From Symsagittifera roscoffensis (Eukaryota; Xenacoelomorpha; Acoela; Convolutidae), in NCBI RefSeq assembly GCF_963678635.1, contig NC_087067.1:59444594-59508593 (forward strand): 64,000 nucleotides of DNA, written 5' to 3'. Below, one piece after another: positions 49,201 through 63,674 of the stretch; position 1 is the stretch's first letter, and each line of letters starts with the position of its first letter. The notes under the pieces are model-generated. The model ran no database searches and was not told the DNA's origin. It saw only the letters and a program-made list of their open reading frames with translations. Both the position numbers and the translations under genes were made by a program.

Positions 49201-52200
49201 GTTGTAGTGTTGTGAAGAGGGGATCCCTGCATGAACTGCTGCTGCTGTTGTAGGTTAATTTGGTCCTAGTGGTGCTGCTGCTGCTCATTGACACTGTCGA
49301 ATCTCATACCCTCCAAGAAAACGTCCATGTGGGAATCCAAAACAGGAATTCGACTATCATGCTCGTAATACCAAATAGCCTAATTGTTGTGATAAACTTA
49401 TTAAATAGTATTTGTTCAAATTTACCGTTTGTGCGTTTTCATATCATATGCATATCATATTATCGAGGTTTTTGCTCGTAATATGGCCCAATGCTTTTGA
49501 CCTGAATAGGAAAAAAAATTTTCTTCAGATTTGATCTATCCATGCTCAATCGACCCCGCAGTCTGACGGTCTCGCTAAGCTCTTGTGCATTTGGCAGTAG
49601 GAATCTGTCGTAGATGATCTTGAGTGCGTTCACTTTGTATCTGGTTTCCCACTGGTTCGAGAATTTGGATGCTCGCATGTGGTAGTGTTGTGGCGAGGGG
49701 ATCCCTGCATGAACTGCTGCTGCTGTTGTAAGTTCATTTGGTCCTAGTGGTGCTGCTGCTGCTCATTGACACTGTCGAATCAAATACCATCCAAGAAAAC
49801 GTCCATGTGGGAATCCAAAACAGGAATTCGACTATCACGTTCGCAATACCAAATAGCCTAATTGTTGTGATAAACTTATTAAATAGTATTTGTTCAAATT
49901 TACCGCTTGTGCGTTTTCATATCATATACATATCATATTAATGAGGTTTTTGCTCGTAATATGGCCCAATGCTTTTGACCTGAATAGAAAAATAAAAATT
50001 TCTTCAGATTCGATCTAACCATGCTCAATCGACCCAGCAATCTGACGGTCATGATAATATCTTGTGCAATTGGCAGTAGGAATCTGTCGTAGATGATCTT
50101 GAGTGCGTTCACTTCGTATCTGGTTTCCCACTGGTTCGAGAATTTTGATGCTTGCATGTTGTAGTGTTGTGAAGAGGGGATCCCTGCATGAACTGCTGCT
50201 GCTGTTGTAAGTTCATTTGGTCCTAGTGGTGCTGCTGCTGCTCATTGACACTGTCGAATCTCATACCCTCCAAGAAAACGTCCATGTGGGAATCCAAAAC
50301 AGGAATTCGACTATCATGCTCGTAATACCAAATAGCCTAATTGTTGTGATAAACTTATTAAATAGTATTTGTTCAAATTTACCGCTTGTGCGTTTTCATA
50401 TCATATGCATATCATATTATTGAGGTTTTTGCTCGTAATGTGGCCCAATGCTTTTGACCTGAATAGGAAAAAAAAAATTCTTCAGATTTGATCTAACTAT
50501 GCTCAATCGACCCAGCAATCTGACGGTCTCGCTAAGCTCTTGTGCATTTGGCAGTAGGAATCTGTCGTAGATGATCTTGAGTGCGTTCACTTTGTATCTG
50601 GTTTCCCACTGGTTCGAGAATTTGGATGCTCGCTTGTGGTAGTGTTGTGACGAGGGGATCCCTGCATGAACTGCTGCTGCTGTTGTAAGTTCATTTGGTC
50701 CTAGTGGTGCTGCTGCTGCTCATTGACACTGTCGAATCAAATACCCTCCAAGAAAACGTCCATGTGGGAATCCAAAACAGGAATTCGACTATCATGCTCG
50801 TAATACCAAATAGTCTAACTGTTGTGATAAACTTATTAAATAGTATTTGTTCAAATTCACCGCTTGTGCGTTTTCATATCATATGCATATCATATTATCG
50901 AGTTTTTTGCTGGTAATATGGCCCAATGCTTTCGACCTTGATCGCAAAATTTTTTCTTCTTCAGATTTGATCTAACCATGCTCAATCGACCCCGCAGTCT
51001 GACGGTCTCGCTAAGCTCTTGTGCATTTGGCAGTAGGAATCTGTCGTAGATGATCTTGAGTGCGTTCACTTTGTATCTGATTTCCCACTGGTTCGAGAAT
51101 TTGGATGCTCGCATGTGGTAGTGTTGTGACGAGAAGATCCCTGCATGAACTGCTGCTGCTGTTGTAAGTTCATTTGGTCCTAGTGGTGCTGCTGCTGCTC
51201 ATTGACACTGTCGAATCAAATACCCTCCAAGAAAACGTCCATGTGGGAATCCAAAACAGGAATTCGACTATCATGCTCGTAATACCAAATAGCCTTATTG
51301 TTGTGATAAACTTATTAAATAGTATTTGTTCAAATTTACCGCTTGTGCGTTTTCATATCATATACATATCATATTATTGAGGTTTTTGCTCGTAATATGG
51401 CCCAATGTTTTTTGACCTGAATAGAAAAAAAATTTTCTTCAGATTTGATCTAACCATGCTCAATCGACCCAGCAATCTGACGGTCTCGATAATATTTTGT
51501 GCATTTGGCAGTAGGAATCTGTCGTAGATGATCTTGAGTGCGTTCACTTTGTATCTGGTTTCCCACTGGTTCGAGAATTTGGATGCTCGCTTGTGGTAGT
51601 GTTGTGACGAGGGGATCCCTGCATGAACTGCTGCTGCTGTTGTAAGTTCATTTGGTCCTAGTGGTGCTGCTGCTGCTCATTGACACTGTCTAATCTCATA
51701 CCCTCCAAGAAAACGTCCATGTGGGAATCCAAAACAGGAATTCGACTATCATGCTCGTAATACCAAATAGTCTAACTGTTGTGATAAACTTATTAAATAG
51801 TATTTGTTCAAATTCACCGCTTGTGCGTTTTCATAAGTTTATCACAGCAATTAGGCTAAAAGCCAATTTGGATGCTCGCATGTGGGAGTGTTGTGACGAG
51901 GGGGATCCCTGCACGAACTGCTGCTGTTGTTGTAGGTTCATTTGGTCCCAGTGGTGCTGCTGCTGCTCATTGACACTGTCGAATCTCATACCCTCCAAGA
52001 AAACGTCCATGTGGGAATCCAAAACAGGAATTCGACTATCATGCTCGTAATACCAAATAGTCTAACTGTTGTGATAAACTTATTAAATAGTATTTGTTCA
52101 AATTTACCGTTTGTGCGTTTTCATATCATATGCATATCATATTATCGAGGTTTTTGCTCGTAATATGGCCCAATGCTTTTGACCTGAATAGGAAAAAAAA

Positions 52201-55200
52201 TTTTCTTCAGATTTGATCTAACCATGCTCAATCGACCCCGCAGTCTGACGGTCTCGCTAAGCTCTTGTGCATTTGGCAGTAGGAATCTGTCGTAGATGAT
52301 CTTGAGTGCGTTCACTTTGTATCTGGTTTCCCACTGGTTCGAGAATTTTGATGCTTGCATGTTGTAGTGTTGTGAAGAGGGGATCCCTGCATGAACTGCT
52401 GCTGCTGTTGTAAGTTCATTTGGTCCTAGTGGTGCTGCTGCTGCTCATTGACACTGTCGAATCTCATACCCTCCAAGAAAACGTCCATGTGGGAATCCAA
52501 AACAGGAATTCGACTATCATGCTCGTAATACCAAATAGCCTAATTGTTGTGATAAACTTATTAAATAGTATTTGTTCAAATTTACCGCTTGTGCGTTTTC
52601 ATATCATATGCATATCATATTATTGAGGTTTTTGCTCGTAATGTGGCCCAATGCTTTTGACCTGAATAGGAAAAAAAAATTCTTCAAATTTGATCTAACT
52701 ATGCTCAATCGACCCAGCAATCTGACGGTCTCGATAATATCTTGTGCAATTGGCAGTAGGAATCTGTCGTAGATGATCTTGAGTGCGTTCACTTCGTATC
52801 TGGTTTCTCATTGTTTCGAGAAGTTGGATGCTTGCATGTGGGAGTGTTGTGACGAGGGGATCCCTGCATGAACTGCTGCTGTTGTTGTAGGTTCATTTGG
52901 TCCCAGTGGTGCTGCTGCTGCTCATTGACACTGTCGAATCTCATACCCTCCAAGAAAACGTCCATGTGGGAATCCAAAACAGGAATTCGACTATCATGCT
53001 CGTAATACCAAATAGCCTAATTGTTGTGATAAACTTATTAAATAGTATTTGTTCAAATTTACCGCTTGTGCGTTTTCATATCATATGCATATCATATTAT
53101 CGAGTTTTTTGCTCGTAATATGGCCCAATGCTTTCGACCTTGATCGCAAAATTTTTTCTTCTTCAGATTTGATCTAACCATGCTCAATCGACCCAGCAAT
53201 CTGACGGTCTCGCTAAGCTCTTGTGCATTTGGCAGTAGGAATCTGTCGTAGATGATCTTGAGTGCGTTCACTTTGTATCTGGTTTCCCACTGGTTCGAGA
53301 ATTTGGATGCTCGCTTGTGGTAGTGTTGTGACGAGGGGATCCCTGCATGAACTGCTGCTGCTGTTGTAAGTTCATTTGGTCCTAGTGGTGCTGCTGCTGC
53401 TCATTGACACAGTCGAATCAAATACCCTCCAAGAAAACGTCCATGTGGGAATCCAAAACAGGAATTCGACTATCATGCTCGTAATACCAAATAGCCTTAT
53501 TGTTGTGATAAACTTATTAAATAGTATTTGTTCAAATTCACCGCTTGTGCGTTTTCATATCATATACATATCATATTATCGAGTTTTTTGCTGGTAATAT
53601 GGCCCAATGCTTTCGACCTTGATCGCAAAATTTTTTCTTCTTCAGACTTGATCTAACCATGCTCAATCGACCCCGCAGTCTGACGGTCTCGCTAAGCTCT
53701 TGTGCATTTGGCAGTAGGAATCTGTCGTAGATGATCTTGAGTGCGTTCACTTTGTATCTGATTTCCCACTGGTTCGAGAATTTGGATGCTCGCATGTGGT
53801 AGTGTTGTGACGAGAAGATCCCTGCATGAACTGCTGCTGCTGTTGTAAGTTCATTTGGTCCTAGTGGTGCTGCTGCTGCTCATTGACACTGTCGAATCAA
53901 ATACCCTCCAAGAAAACGTCCATGTGGGAATCCAAAACAGGAATTCGACTATCATGCTCGTAATACCAAATAGCCTTATTGTTGTGATAAACTTATTAAA
54001 TAGTATTTGTTCAAATTTACCGCTTGTGCGTTTTCATATCATATACATATCATATTATTGAGGTTTTTGCTCGTAATATGGCCCAATGTTTTTTGACCTG
54101 AATAGGAAAAAAAATTTTCTTCAGATTTGATCTAACCATGCTCAATCGACCCAGCAATCTGACGGTCTCGATAATATTTTGTGCATTTGGCAGTAGGAAT
54201 CTGTCGTAGATGATCTTGAGTGCGTTCACTTTGTATCTGGTTTCCCACTGGTTCGAGAATTTGGATGCTCGCTTGTGGTAGTGTTGTGACGAGGGGATCC
54301 CTGCATGAACTGCTGCTGCTGTTGTAAGTTCATTTGGTCCTAGTGGTGCTGCTGCTGCTCATTGACACTGTCTAATCTCATACCCTCTAAGAAAACGTCC
54401 ATGTGGGAATCCAAAACAGGAATTCGACTAGCATGCTCGTAATACCAAATAGTCTAACTGTTGTGATAAACTTATTAAATAGTATTTGTTCAAATTCACC
54501 GCTTGTGCGTTTTCATAAGTTAATCACAACAATTAGGCTAAAAGCCAATTTGGATGCTCGCATGTGGGAGTGTTGTGACGAGGGGGATCCCTGCACGAAC
54601 TGCTGCTGTTGTTGTATGTTCATTTGGTCCCAGTGGTGCTGCTGCTGCTCATTGACACTGTCGAATCTCATACCCTCCAAGAAAACGTCCATGTGGGAAT
54701 CCAAAACAGGAATTCGACTATCATGCTCGTAATACCAAATAGTCTAACTGTTGTGATAAACTTATTAAATAGTATTTGTTCAAATTTACCGCTTGTGCGT
54801 TTTCATATCATATACATATCATATTATTGAGGTTTTTGCTCGTAATATGGCCCAATGTTTTTTGACCTGAATAGGAAAAATAATTTTCTTCAGATTTGAT
54901 CTAACCATGCTCAATCGACCCAGCAATCTGTCGGTCACGATAATATCTTGTGTATTTGGCAGTAGGAATCTGTCGTAGATGATCTTGAGTGCGTTCACTT
55001 CGTATCTGGTTTATCACTGGTTCGAGAAGTTGGATGCTCGCATGTGGGAGTGTTGTGACGAGGTGATCCCTGCATGAACTGCTGCTGCTGTTGTATGTTC
55101 ATTTGGTCCCAGTGGTGCTGCTGCTGCTCATTGACACTGTCTAATCTCATACCCTCCAAGAAAACGTCCATGTGGGAATCCAAAACAGGAATTCGACTAT

Positions 55201-58200
55201 CATGCTCGTAATACCAAATAGCCTAATTGTTGTGATAAACTTAATAAATAGTATTTGTTCAAATTTACCGCTTGTGCGTTTTCATATCATATACATATCA
55301 TATTATTGAGGTTTTTGCTCGTAATATGGCCCAATGTTTTTTGACCTGAATAGGAAAAAAAATTTTCTTCAGATTTGATCTAACCATGCTCAATCGACCC
55401 AGCAATCTGACGGTCACGATAATATCTTGTGTATTTGGCAGTAGGAATCTGTCGTAGATGATCTTGAGTGCGTTCACTTCGTATCTGGTTTATCACTGGT
55501 TCGAGAAGTTGGATGCTCGCATGTGGGAGTGTTGTGGCGAGGTGATCCCTGCATGAACTGCTACTGCTGTTGTATGTTCATTTGGTCCCAGTGGTGCTGC
55601 TGCCGCTCATTGACACTGTCGAATCTCATACCCTCCAAGAAAACGTCCATGTGGGAATCCAAAACAGGAATTCGACTATCATGCTCTTGTGCATTTGGCA
55701 GTAGGAATCTGTCGTAGATTATCTTGAGTGCGTTCACTTTGTATCTGGTTTCCCACTGGTTCGAGAATTTGGATGCTCGCATGTGGTAGTGTTGTGACGA
55801 GGGGATCCCTGCATGAACTGCTGCTGCTGTTGTAAGTTCATTTGGTCCTAGTGGTGGTGCTGCTGCTCATTGACACTGTCGAATCAAATACCCTCCAAGA
55901 AAACGTCCATGTGGGAATCCAAAACAGGAATTAGACTATCACGTTCGTAATACCAAATAGCCTAATTGTTGTGATAAACTTAATAAATAGTATTTGTTCA
56001 AATTTACCGCTTGTGCGTTTTCATATCATATACATATCATATTATTGAGGTTTTTGCTCGTAATATGGCCCAATGTTTTTTGACCTGAATAGGAAAAAAA
56101 TTTTCTTCAGATTTGATCTAACCATGCTCAATCGACCCAGCAATCTGACGGTCTCGATAATATCTTGTGCATTTGTCAGTAGGAATCTGTCGTAGATGAT
56201 CTTGAGTGCGTTCACTTCGTATCTGTCTTCTCACTGGTTCGAGAAGTTGGATGCTCGCATGTGGGAGTGTTGTGACGAGGTGATCCCTGCATGAACTGCT
56301 GCTGCTGTTGTATGTTCATTTGGTCCAAGTGGTGGTGCTGCTGCTCATTGACACTGTCTAATCTCATACCCTCCAAGAAAACGTCCATGTGGGAATCCAA
56401 AACAGGAATTCGACTATCATGCTCGTAATACCAAATAGCCTAATTGTTGTGATAAACTTATTAAATAGTATTTGTTCAAATTTACCGCTTTTGCGTTTTC
56501 ATATCATATACATATCATATTATTGAGGTTTTCGCTCGTAATATGGCCAAATGTTTTTTGACCTGAATAGGAAAAAAAAATTCTTCAGATTTGATCTAAC
56601 CATGCTCAATCGACCCAGCAATCTGACGGTCACGATAATATCTTGTGCATTTGGCAGTAGGAATCTGTCGTAGATGATTTTGAGTGCGTTCACTTCGTAT
56701 CTGGTTTCTCACTGGTTCGAGAAGTTGGATGCTCGCATGTGGGAGTGTTGTGACGAGGTGATCCCTGCATGAACTGCTACTGCTGTTGTAAGTTCATTTG
56801 GTCCCAGTGGTGCTGCTGCCGCTCATAGACAATGTCGAATCTCATACCCTCCAAGAAAACGTCCATGTGGGAATCCAAAACAGGATTTCGACTATCATGC
56901 TCGTAATACCAAATAGCCTAATTGTTGTGATAAACTTATTAAATAGTATTTGTTCAAATTTACCGCTTGTGCGTTTTCATATCATATGCATATCATATTA
57001 TCGAGTTTTTTTTTGCTCGTAATATGGCCCAATGCTTTCGACCTTAATCGCAAAATTTTTTCTTCTTCAGATTTTATCTAACCATGCTCAATCGACCCCG
57101 CAGTCTGACGGTCTCGCTAAGCTCTTGTGCATTTGGCAGTAGGAATCTGTCGTAGATGATCTTGAGTGCGTTCACTTCGTATCTGGTTTCTCACTGGTTC
57201 GAGAAGTTGGATGCTCGCATGTGGGAGTGTTGTGACGAGGTGATCCCTGCATGAACTGCTGCTGCTGTTGTATGTTCATTTGGTCCCAGTGGTGCTGCTG
57301 CTGCTCATTGACACTGTCGAATCTCATACCCTCCAAGAAAACGTCCATGTGGGAATCCAAAGCAGGATATCGACTATCATGCTCGTAATACCAAATAGCC
57401 TAATTGTTGTGATAAACTTATTAAAAAGTATTTGTTTTAAATTTACCGCCTGTGCGTTTTCATACCATATACATATCATATTATTGAGGTTTTTGCTCGT
57501 AATATGGCCCAATGCTTTTGACCTGAATAGGAAAAAAAAATTTCTTCAGATTTGATCTAACCATGCTCAATCGACCCAGCAATCTGACGGTCACGATAAT
57601 ATCTTGTGCATTTGGCAGTAGAAATCTGTCGTAGATGATCTTGAGTGCGTTCACTTCGTTTCTGGTTTCTCACTGGTTTGAGAAGTTGGATGCTCGCATG
57701 TGGGAGTGTTGTCACGAGGGGATGCCTGCATGAACTGCTGCTGCTGTTGTAGGTTCATTTGGTCCTAGTGGTGCTGCTGCTGCTGCTGCTCATTGACACT
57801 GTCGAATCTCATACCCTCCAAGAAAACGTCCATGTGGGAATCCAGAACAGGAATTCGACTATCATGCTCGTAATACCAAATAGCCTAATTGTTGTGATAA
57901 ACTTATTAAATAGTATTTGTTCAAATTTACCGCTTGTGCGTTTTCATATCATATACATATCATATTATTGAGGTTTATGCTCGTAATATGGCCCAATGCT
58001 TTTGACCTGAATAGGAAAAAAAATTTCTTCAGATTTGATCTAACTATGCTCAATCGACCCAGCAATCTGACGGTCTCGATAATATTTTGTGCATTTGGCA
58101 GTAGGAATCTGTCGTAGATGATCTTGAGTGCGTTCACTTCGTATCTGGTTTCTCACTGGTTCGAGAAGTTGGATGCTCGCATGTGGGAGTGTTGAGACGA

Positions 58201-58542
58201 GGGGATCCCTGCATGAACTGCTGCTGCTGTTTGTTTGTTGTTTGTTGTTATGCCGAATGGAGCTCATAAAAGCTTCTCTTCGCCAGCATCGTAGTTCCGT
58301 ATGGATCTGGAGATAGGATGGCTAGTCCCACGTTAGTTGTGCCAGAAATTTAGCAACTGCGAGGTTCTGCCAGGTCTCCGACCTGTCCGGAACTTCTTCC
58401 ACTGATGAGGAGGTTTCATTGAAATCTTGTTCGCCTCGTAAAGGCACTCCTCTCGAGCTGTGGTAGTTTTTGGTTAGTATTTTTGCTTTTTTCTTGGGTT
58501 TTTTGCTTAGTTTCTGTTCGAGAAGTCAGCTGTTCCCTCGAG

Positions 58543-59428
58543 TCAGAAGTCCCCACTGTTGATGTTGTTTTGACTTCCACTTAGGGTAGAAGTTATACAG
58601 CTCACTATGTTTTTCGGCTTTTGATAACAGTGCATTCTACCTAGAGTCTTTGACGCAATTGGTACATTACTGTACCTAGGATCGGCTTCCAACTGATTAT
58701 GCTCACTACCCCCTGTACTGCAATCAAAACTGGACATTCGTTGCTGTAATTTGGGCGTCCTTCTTCTACTGGTAAATTGGTTACTGGCAGAATTGGCAAT
58801 TTTTAGGTCAATGTTTCTACTTTCGATTCTTTTGCAGTGAACACGTTGTATGCAATGAAGAACGTTGAGGATTTTGTCTTGTGGTATTTTTAACCTCTCT
58901 TCATAGATGCTGGCCAGATCTTGAGCACAATAGATCTCCTCCAGATCCGAGTCATTCCCACTGTCTGAGGTTTTATCCGGAGTTCTTTCTCCACTTTTCG
59001 CTTTCAGGGTAACTGGAAAAGTTAATAACATTGCCGGTGTGACTCCGTCGTTTGCCAGTTCGCTTAGGACGATGTTATAAACGTCGGATGAGTCATCTGA
59101 TTCTTGAATCGCAAGTGATACTTTTTGTTCCTGGAGACAACTCTTGAAAGTCGAGGCACTATTGATGGATCCGTCTGTTTGCCAGTAATTCGGATCCATA
59201 GAAAAATAAACATGGGCCGCATTTTTGGGCATGTTTTAAACTTAAACTGTTGACACTTGATAAAAATTCGGCTTTGACGATAGGAATTGTGATTCCCATC
59301 AAGTCAAAATCATTTTCTCTTAGATGCTTGCACAGCTCGAAATCATCATAGCCGTTATCAATGAATAGCTGTGTATACTGTTTAAACCCGACAGAGCTCA
59401 GCCATTGCTCTATTCTCATTACACTCAT
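58543..59428 (-). pseudogene. SAM-domain module 5, frameshifted, chimeric
   Basis: Same frameshift as modules 2 and 3: SAM part open 59428-59159, remainder 59232-58543. The C-terminal part and downstream flank match module 3 at an offset of 16305 bp, while the N-terminal part and upstream flank match module 2 at 18072 bp. It therefore has Trp at the codon that is a stop in module 3. Confidence 0.8.
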
Positions 59429-62400
59429 GAAAACTGTCTATTTAATAAGTTTATGCATAAGTTTAAGCATGTGGGAGTGTTGTGACGAGGGGGATCCCTG
59501 CATGAAATGCTGCTGTTGTTGTAGGTTCATTTGGTCCCAGTGGTGCTGCTGCTGCTCATTGACACTGTCGAATCTCATACCCTCCAAGAAAACGTCCATG
59601 TGGGAATCCAAAACAGGAATTCGACTATCATGCTCGTAATACCAAATAGTCTAACTGTTGTGATAAATTATTAAATAGTATTTGTTTAAATTTACCGCTT
59701 GTGCGTTTTCATATCATATACATATCATATTATTGAGGTTTTTGCTCGTAATATGGCCCAATGCTTTTGACCTGAATAGGAAAAAAAATTTTCTTCAGAT
59801 TTGATCTAACCATGCTCAATCGACCCAGCAATCTGACGGTCTCGATATTATCTTGTGCATTTGGCAGTAAGAATCTGTCGTAGATGATCTTGAGTGCGTT
59901 CACTTCGTATATGGTTTCTCACTGGTTCGAGAAGTTGGATGCTCGCATGTGGGAGTGTTGTGACGAGGTGATCCCTGCATGAACTGCTGCTGTTGTATGT
60001 TCATTTGGTCCCAGTGGTGCTGCTGCTGCTAATTGTCACTGTCTAATCTCATACCCTCCAAGAAAACGTCCATGTGGGAATCCAAAACAGGAATTCGACT
60101 ATCATGCTCGTAATACCAAATAGCCTAATTGTTGTGATAAACTTATTAAATAGTATTTGTTCAAATTTACCGCTTGTGCGTTTTCATATCATATGCATAT
60201 CATATTATCGAGTTTTTTTTTGCTCGTAATATGGCCCAATGCTTTCGACCTTATTCGCAAAATTTTTTCTTCTTCAGATTTGATCTAACCATGCTCAATC
60301 GACCCCGCAGTCTGACGGTCTCGCTAAGCTCTTGTGCATTTGGCAGTAGGAATATGTCGTAGATGATCTTGAGTGCGTTCACTTTGTACCTGGTTTCCCA
60401 CTGGTTCGAGAATTTTGATGCTCGCATGTTGTAGTGTTGTGACGAGGGGATCCCTGCATGAACTGCTGCTGCTGTTGTATGTTCATTTGGTCCCAGTGGT
60501 GCTGCTGCTGCTAATTGTCACTGTCTAATCTCATACCCTCCAAGAAAACGTCCATGTGGGAATCCAAAACAGGAATTCGACTATCATGCTCGTAATACCA
60601 AATAGCCTAATTGTTGTGATAAACTTATTAAATAGTATTTGTTCAAATTTACCGCTTGTGCGTTTTCATATCATATGCATATCATATTATCGAGTTTTTT
60701 TTGCTCGTAATATGGCCCAATGCTTTCGACCTTAATCGCAAAATTTTTTCTTCTTCAGATTTGATCTAACCATGCTCAATCGACCCCGCAGTCTGACGGT
60801 CTCGCTAAGCTCTTGTGCATTTGGCAGTAGGAATATGTCGTAGATGATCTTGAGTGCGTTCACTTTGTATCTGGTTTCCCACTGGTTCGAGAATTTTGAT
60901 GCTCGCATGTTGTAGTGTTGTGACGAGGGGATCCCTGCATGAACTGCTGCTGCTGTTGTAGGTTCATTTGGTCCTAGTGGTGCTGCTGCTGCTCATTGAC
61001 ACTGTCGAATCAAATACCCTCCAAGAAAACGTCCATGTGGGAATCCAAAACAGGAATTCGACTATCACGTTCGTAATACCAAATAGCCTAATTGTTGTGA
61101 TAAACTTACTAAATAGTATTTGTTCAAAATTACCGCTTGTCCGTTTTCATATCATATGCATATCATATTATCGAGGTTTTTGCTCGTAATATGGCCCAAT
61201 GCTTTCGACCTTAATCGCAAAATTTTTTCTTCTTCAGATTTGATCTAACCATGCTCAATCGACCCCGCAGTCTGACGGTCTCGCTAAGCTCTTGTGCATT
61301 TGGCAGTAGGAATCTGTCGTAGATGATCTTGAGTGCGTTCACTTTGTATCTGGTTTCCCACTGGTTCGAGAATTTGGATGCTCGCATGTGGTAATGTTGT
61401 GACGAAGGGATCCCTGCATGAACTGCTGCTGCTGTTGTAAGTTCATTTGGTCCTAGTGGTGCTGCTGCTGCTCATTGACACTGTCGAATCAAATACCCTC
61501 CAAGAAAACGTCCATGTGGGAATCCAAAACAGGAATTCGACTATCACGTTCGTAATACCAAATAGCCTAATTGTTGTGATAAATTTATTAAATAGTATTT
61601 GTTCAAATTTACCGCTTGTGCGTTTTCATAACATATACATATCATATTATTGAGGTTTTTGCTCGTAATATGGCCCAATGCTTTTGACCTGAATAGGAAA
61701 AAAAAATTTCTTCAGATTTGATCTAACCATGCTCAATCGACCCAGCAATCTGACGGTCTCGATAATATCTTGTGCATTTGGCAGTAGGAATCTGTCGTAG
61801 ATGATCTTGAGTGCGTTCACTTCGTATCTGGTTTCTCACTGGTTCGAGAAGTTGGATGCTCGCATGTGGGAGTGTTGTGACGAGGTGATCCCTGCATGAA
61901 CTGCTGCTGCTGTTGTATGTTCATTTGGTCCCAGTGGTGCTGCTGCTGCTCATTGACACTGTCGAATCTCATACCCTCCAAGAAAACGTCCATGTGGGAA
62001 TCCAAAACAGGATATCGACTATCATGCTCGTAATACCAAATAGCCTAATTGTTGTGATAAACTTATTAAATGGTATTTGTTCAAATTTACCGCTTGTGCG
62101 TTTTCATATCATATACATATCATATTATTGAGGTGTTTGCTCGTAATATGGCCCAATGCTTTTGACCTGAATAGGAAAAAAATTTTCTTCAGATTTGATC
62201 TAACCATGCTCAATCGACCCAGCAATCTGACGGTCACGATAATATCTTGTGCAATTGGCAGTAGGAATCTGTCGTAGATGATCTTGAGTGCGTTCACTTC
62301 GTATCTGGTTTCTCACTGGTTCGAGAAGTTGGATGCTCGCATGTGGGAGTGTTTTGACGAGGGGATCCCTGCATGAACTGCTGCTGCTGTTGTAGGTTCA

Positions 62401-63113
62401 TTTGGTCCTAGTGGTGCTGCTGCTGCTCATTGACACTGTCGAATCTCATACCCTCCAAGAAAACGTCCATGTGGGAATCCAAAACAGGAATTCGACTATC
62501 ATGCTCGTAATGCCAAATAGCCTAATTGTTGTGATAAACTTATTAAATAGTTTTTGTTCAAATTTACCGCTTGTGCGTTTTCATATCATATACATATCAT
62601 ATTATTGAGGTTTTTGCTCGTAATATGGCCCAATGCTTTTGAACTGAATAGGAAAAAAAAAATTTTCTTCAGATTTGATCTAACCATGCTCAATCGACCC
62701 AGCAATCTGACGGTCACGATAATATCTTGTGCATTTGGCAGTAGGAATCTGTCGTAGATGATCTTGAGTGCGTTCACTTTGTATCTGGTTTCTCACTGGT
62801 TCGAGAATTTGGATGCTCGCATGTGGTAGTGTTGTGACGAGGGGATCCCTGCATGAACTGCTGCTGCTGTTGCAGGTTCATTTGGTCCTAGTGGTGCTGC
62901 TGCTGCTCATTGACACTGTTAGTTGTGCCAAAAATTTCACAACTGCGAGGTTCTGCCAGGTCTCCGACCTGTCCGGAACTTGTTCCACTGATGAGGAGGT
63001 TTCATTGGAATCTTGTTCGCCTCGTAAAGGCACTCCTCTCGAACTGTGGTAGTTCTTGGCCAGTATTTTTGTTTTTTTTTCTTGGGTTTTTTGCTTAGTT
63101 TCTGTTCGAGAAG

Positions 63114-63674
63114 TCAAGAAGTCAGCTGTTCCCTCGAGTCAGAAGTTGTTGCAAGCTGTTCCTGTTGTCTCCTCCGCGCTGCTCCAGCAAGAAGTCCAAG
63201 CTGCTCACACTCTCCACTTTTCGCTTTCAGGGTAACTGGAAAAGTTAATAACATTGCTGGTGTGACTCCGTCGTTTGCCAGTTCGCTTAGGACGATGTTA
63301 TAAACGTCGGCTGAGTCATCTGATTCTTGAATCGCAACTGATACTTTTTGTTCCTGGAGACAACTCTTGAAAGTCGAGGCACTATTGATGGATCCGTCTG
63401 TTTGCCAGTAATTCGGATCCATAGAAAAATAAACATTTCAGCATGTTTTAAACGGCATGTTTTAAACGGCAGCCTTTTCGGCATGTTTTAAACTGTTGAC
63501 ACTTGATAAAATTTCGGCTTTGACGATAGGAATTGTGATTCCCATCAAGTCAAGATCATTTTCTCTTAGCTGCTTGCACAGCTCGAAATCATCATAGCCG
63601 TTATCAATGAATTGCTGTGTATACTGTTTAAACCCGAGAGAGCTCAGCCATTGCTCTATTTTCATTACACTCAT
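63114..63674 (-). pseudogene. SAM-domain module 6, rearranged
   Basis: The SAM part is open from 63674 to about 63462 (MSVMKIEQWLSSLGFKQYTQ). Between it and the next part lie three copies of CATGTTTTAAAC (about 63438-63490), which break the frame. The middle is open 63422-63114, but after LKAKSGE the usual sequence of several hundred bases is replaced by about 65 bp of new sequence (CEQLGLLAGAARRRQQEQLA) before rejoining at TSDSREQLTS. Not functional. Confidence 0.8.

Noticed and set aside
35934-62608. Dozens of plus-strand hydrophobic peptides (VLVVLLLLIDTVES type)
   Set aside because: They read the CTG-rich strand opposite the Gln tract. They repeat only because the unit repeats, and have no independent support.
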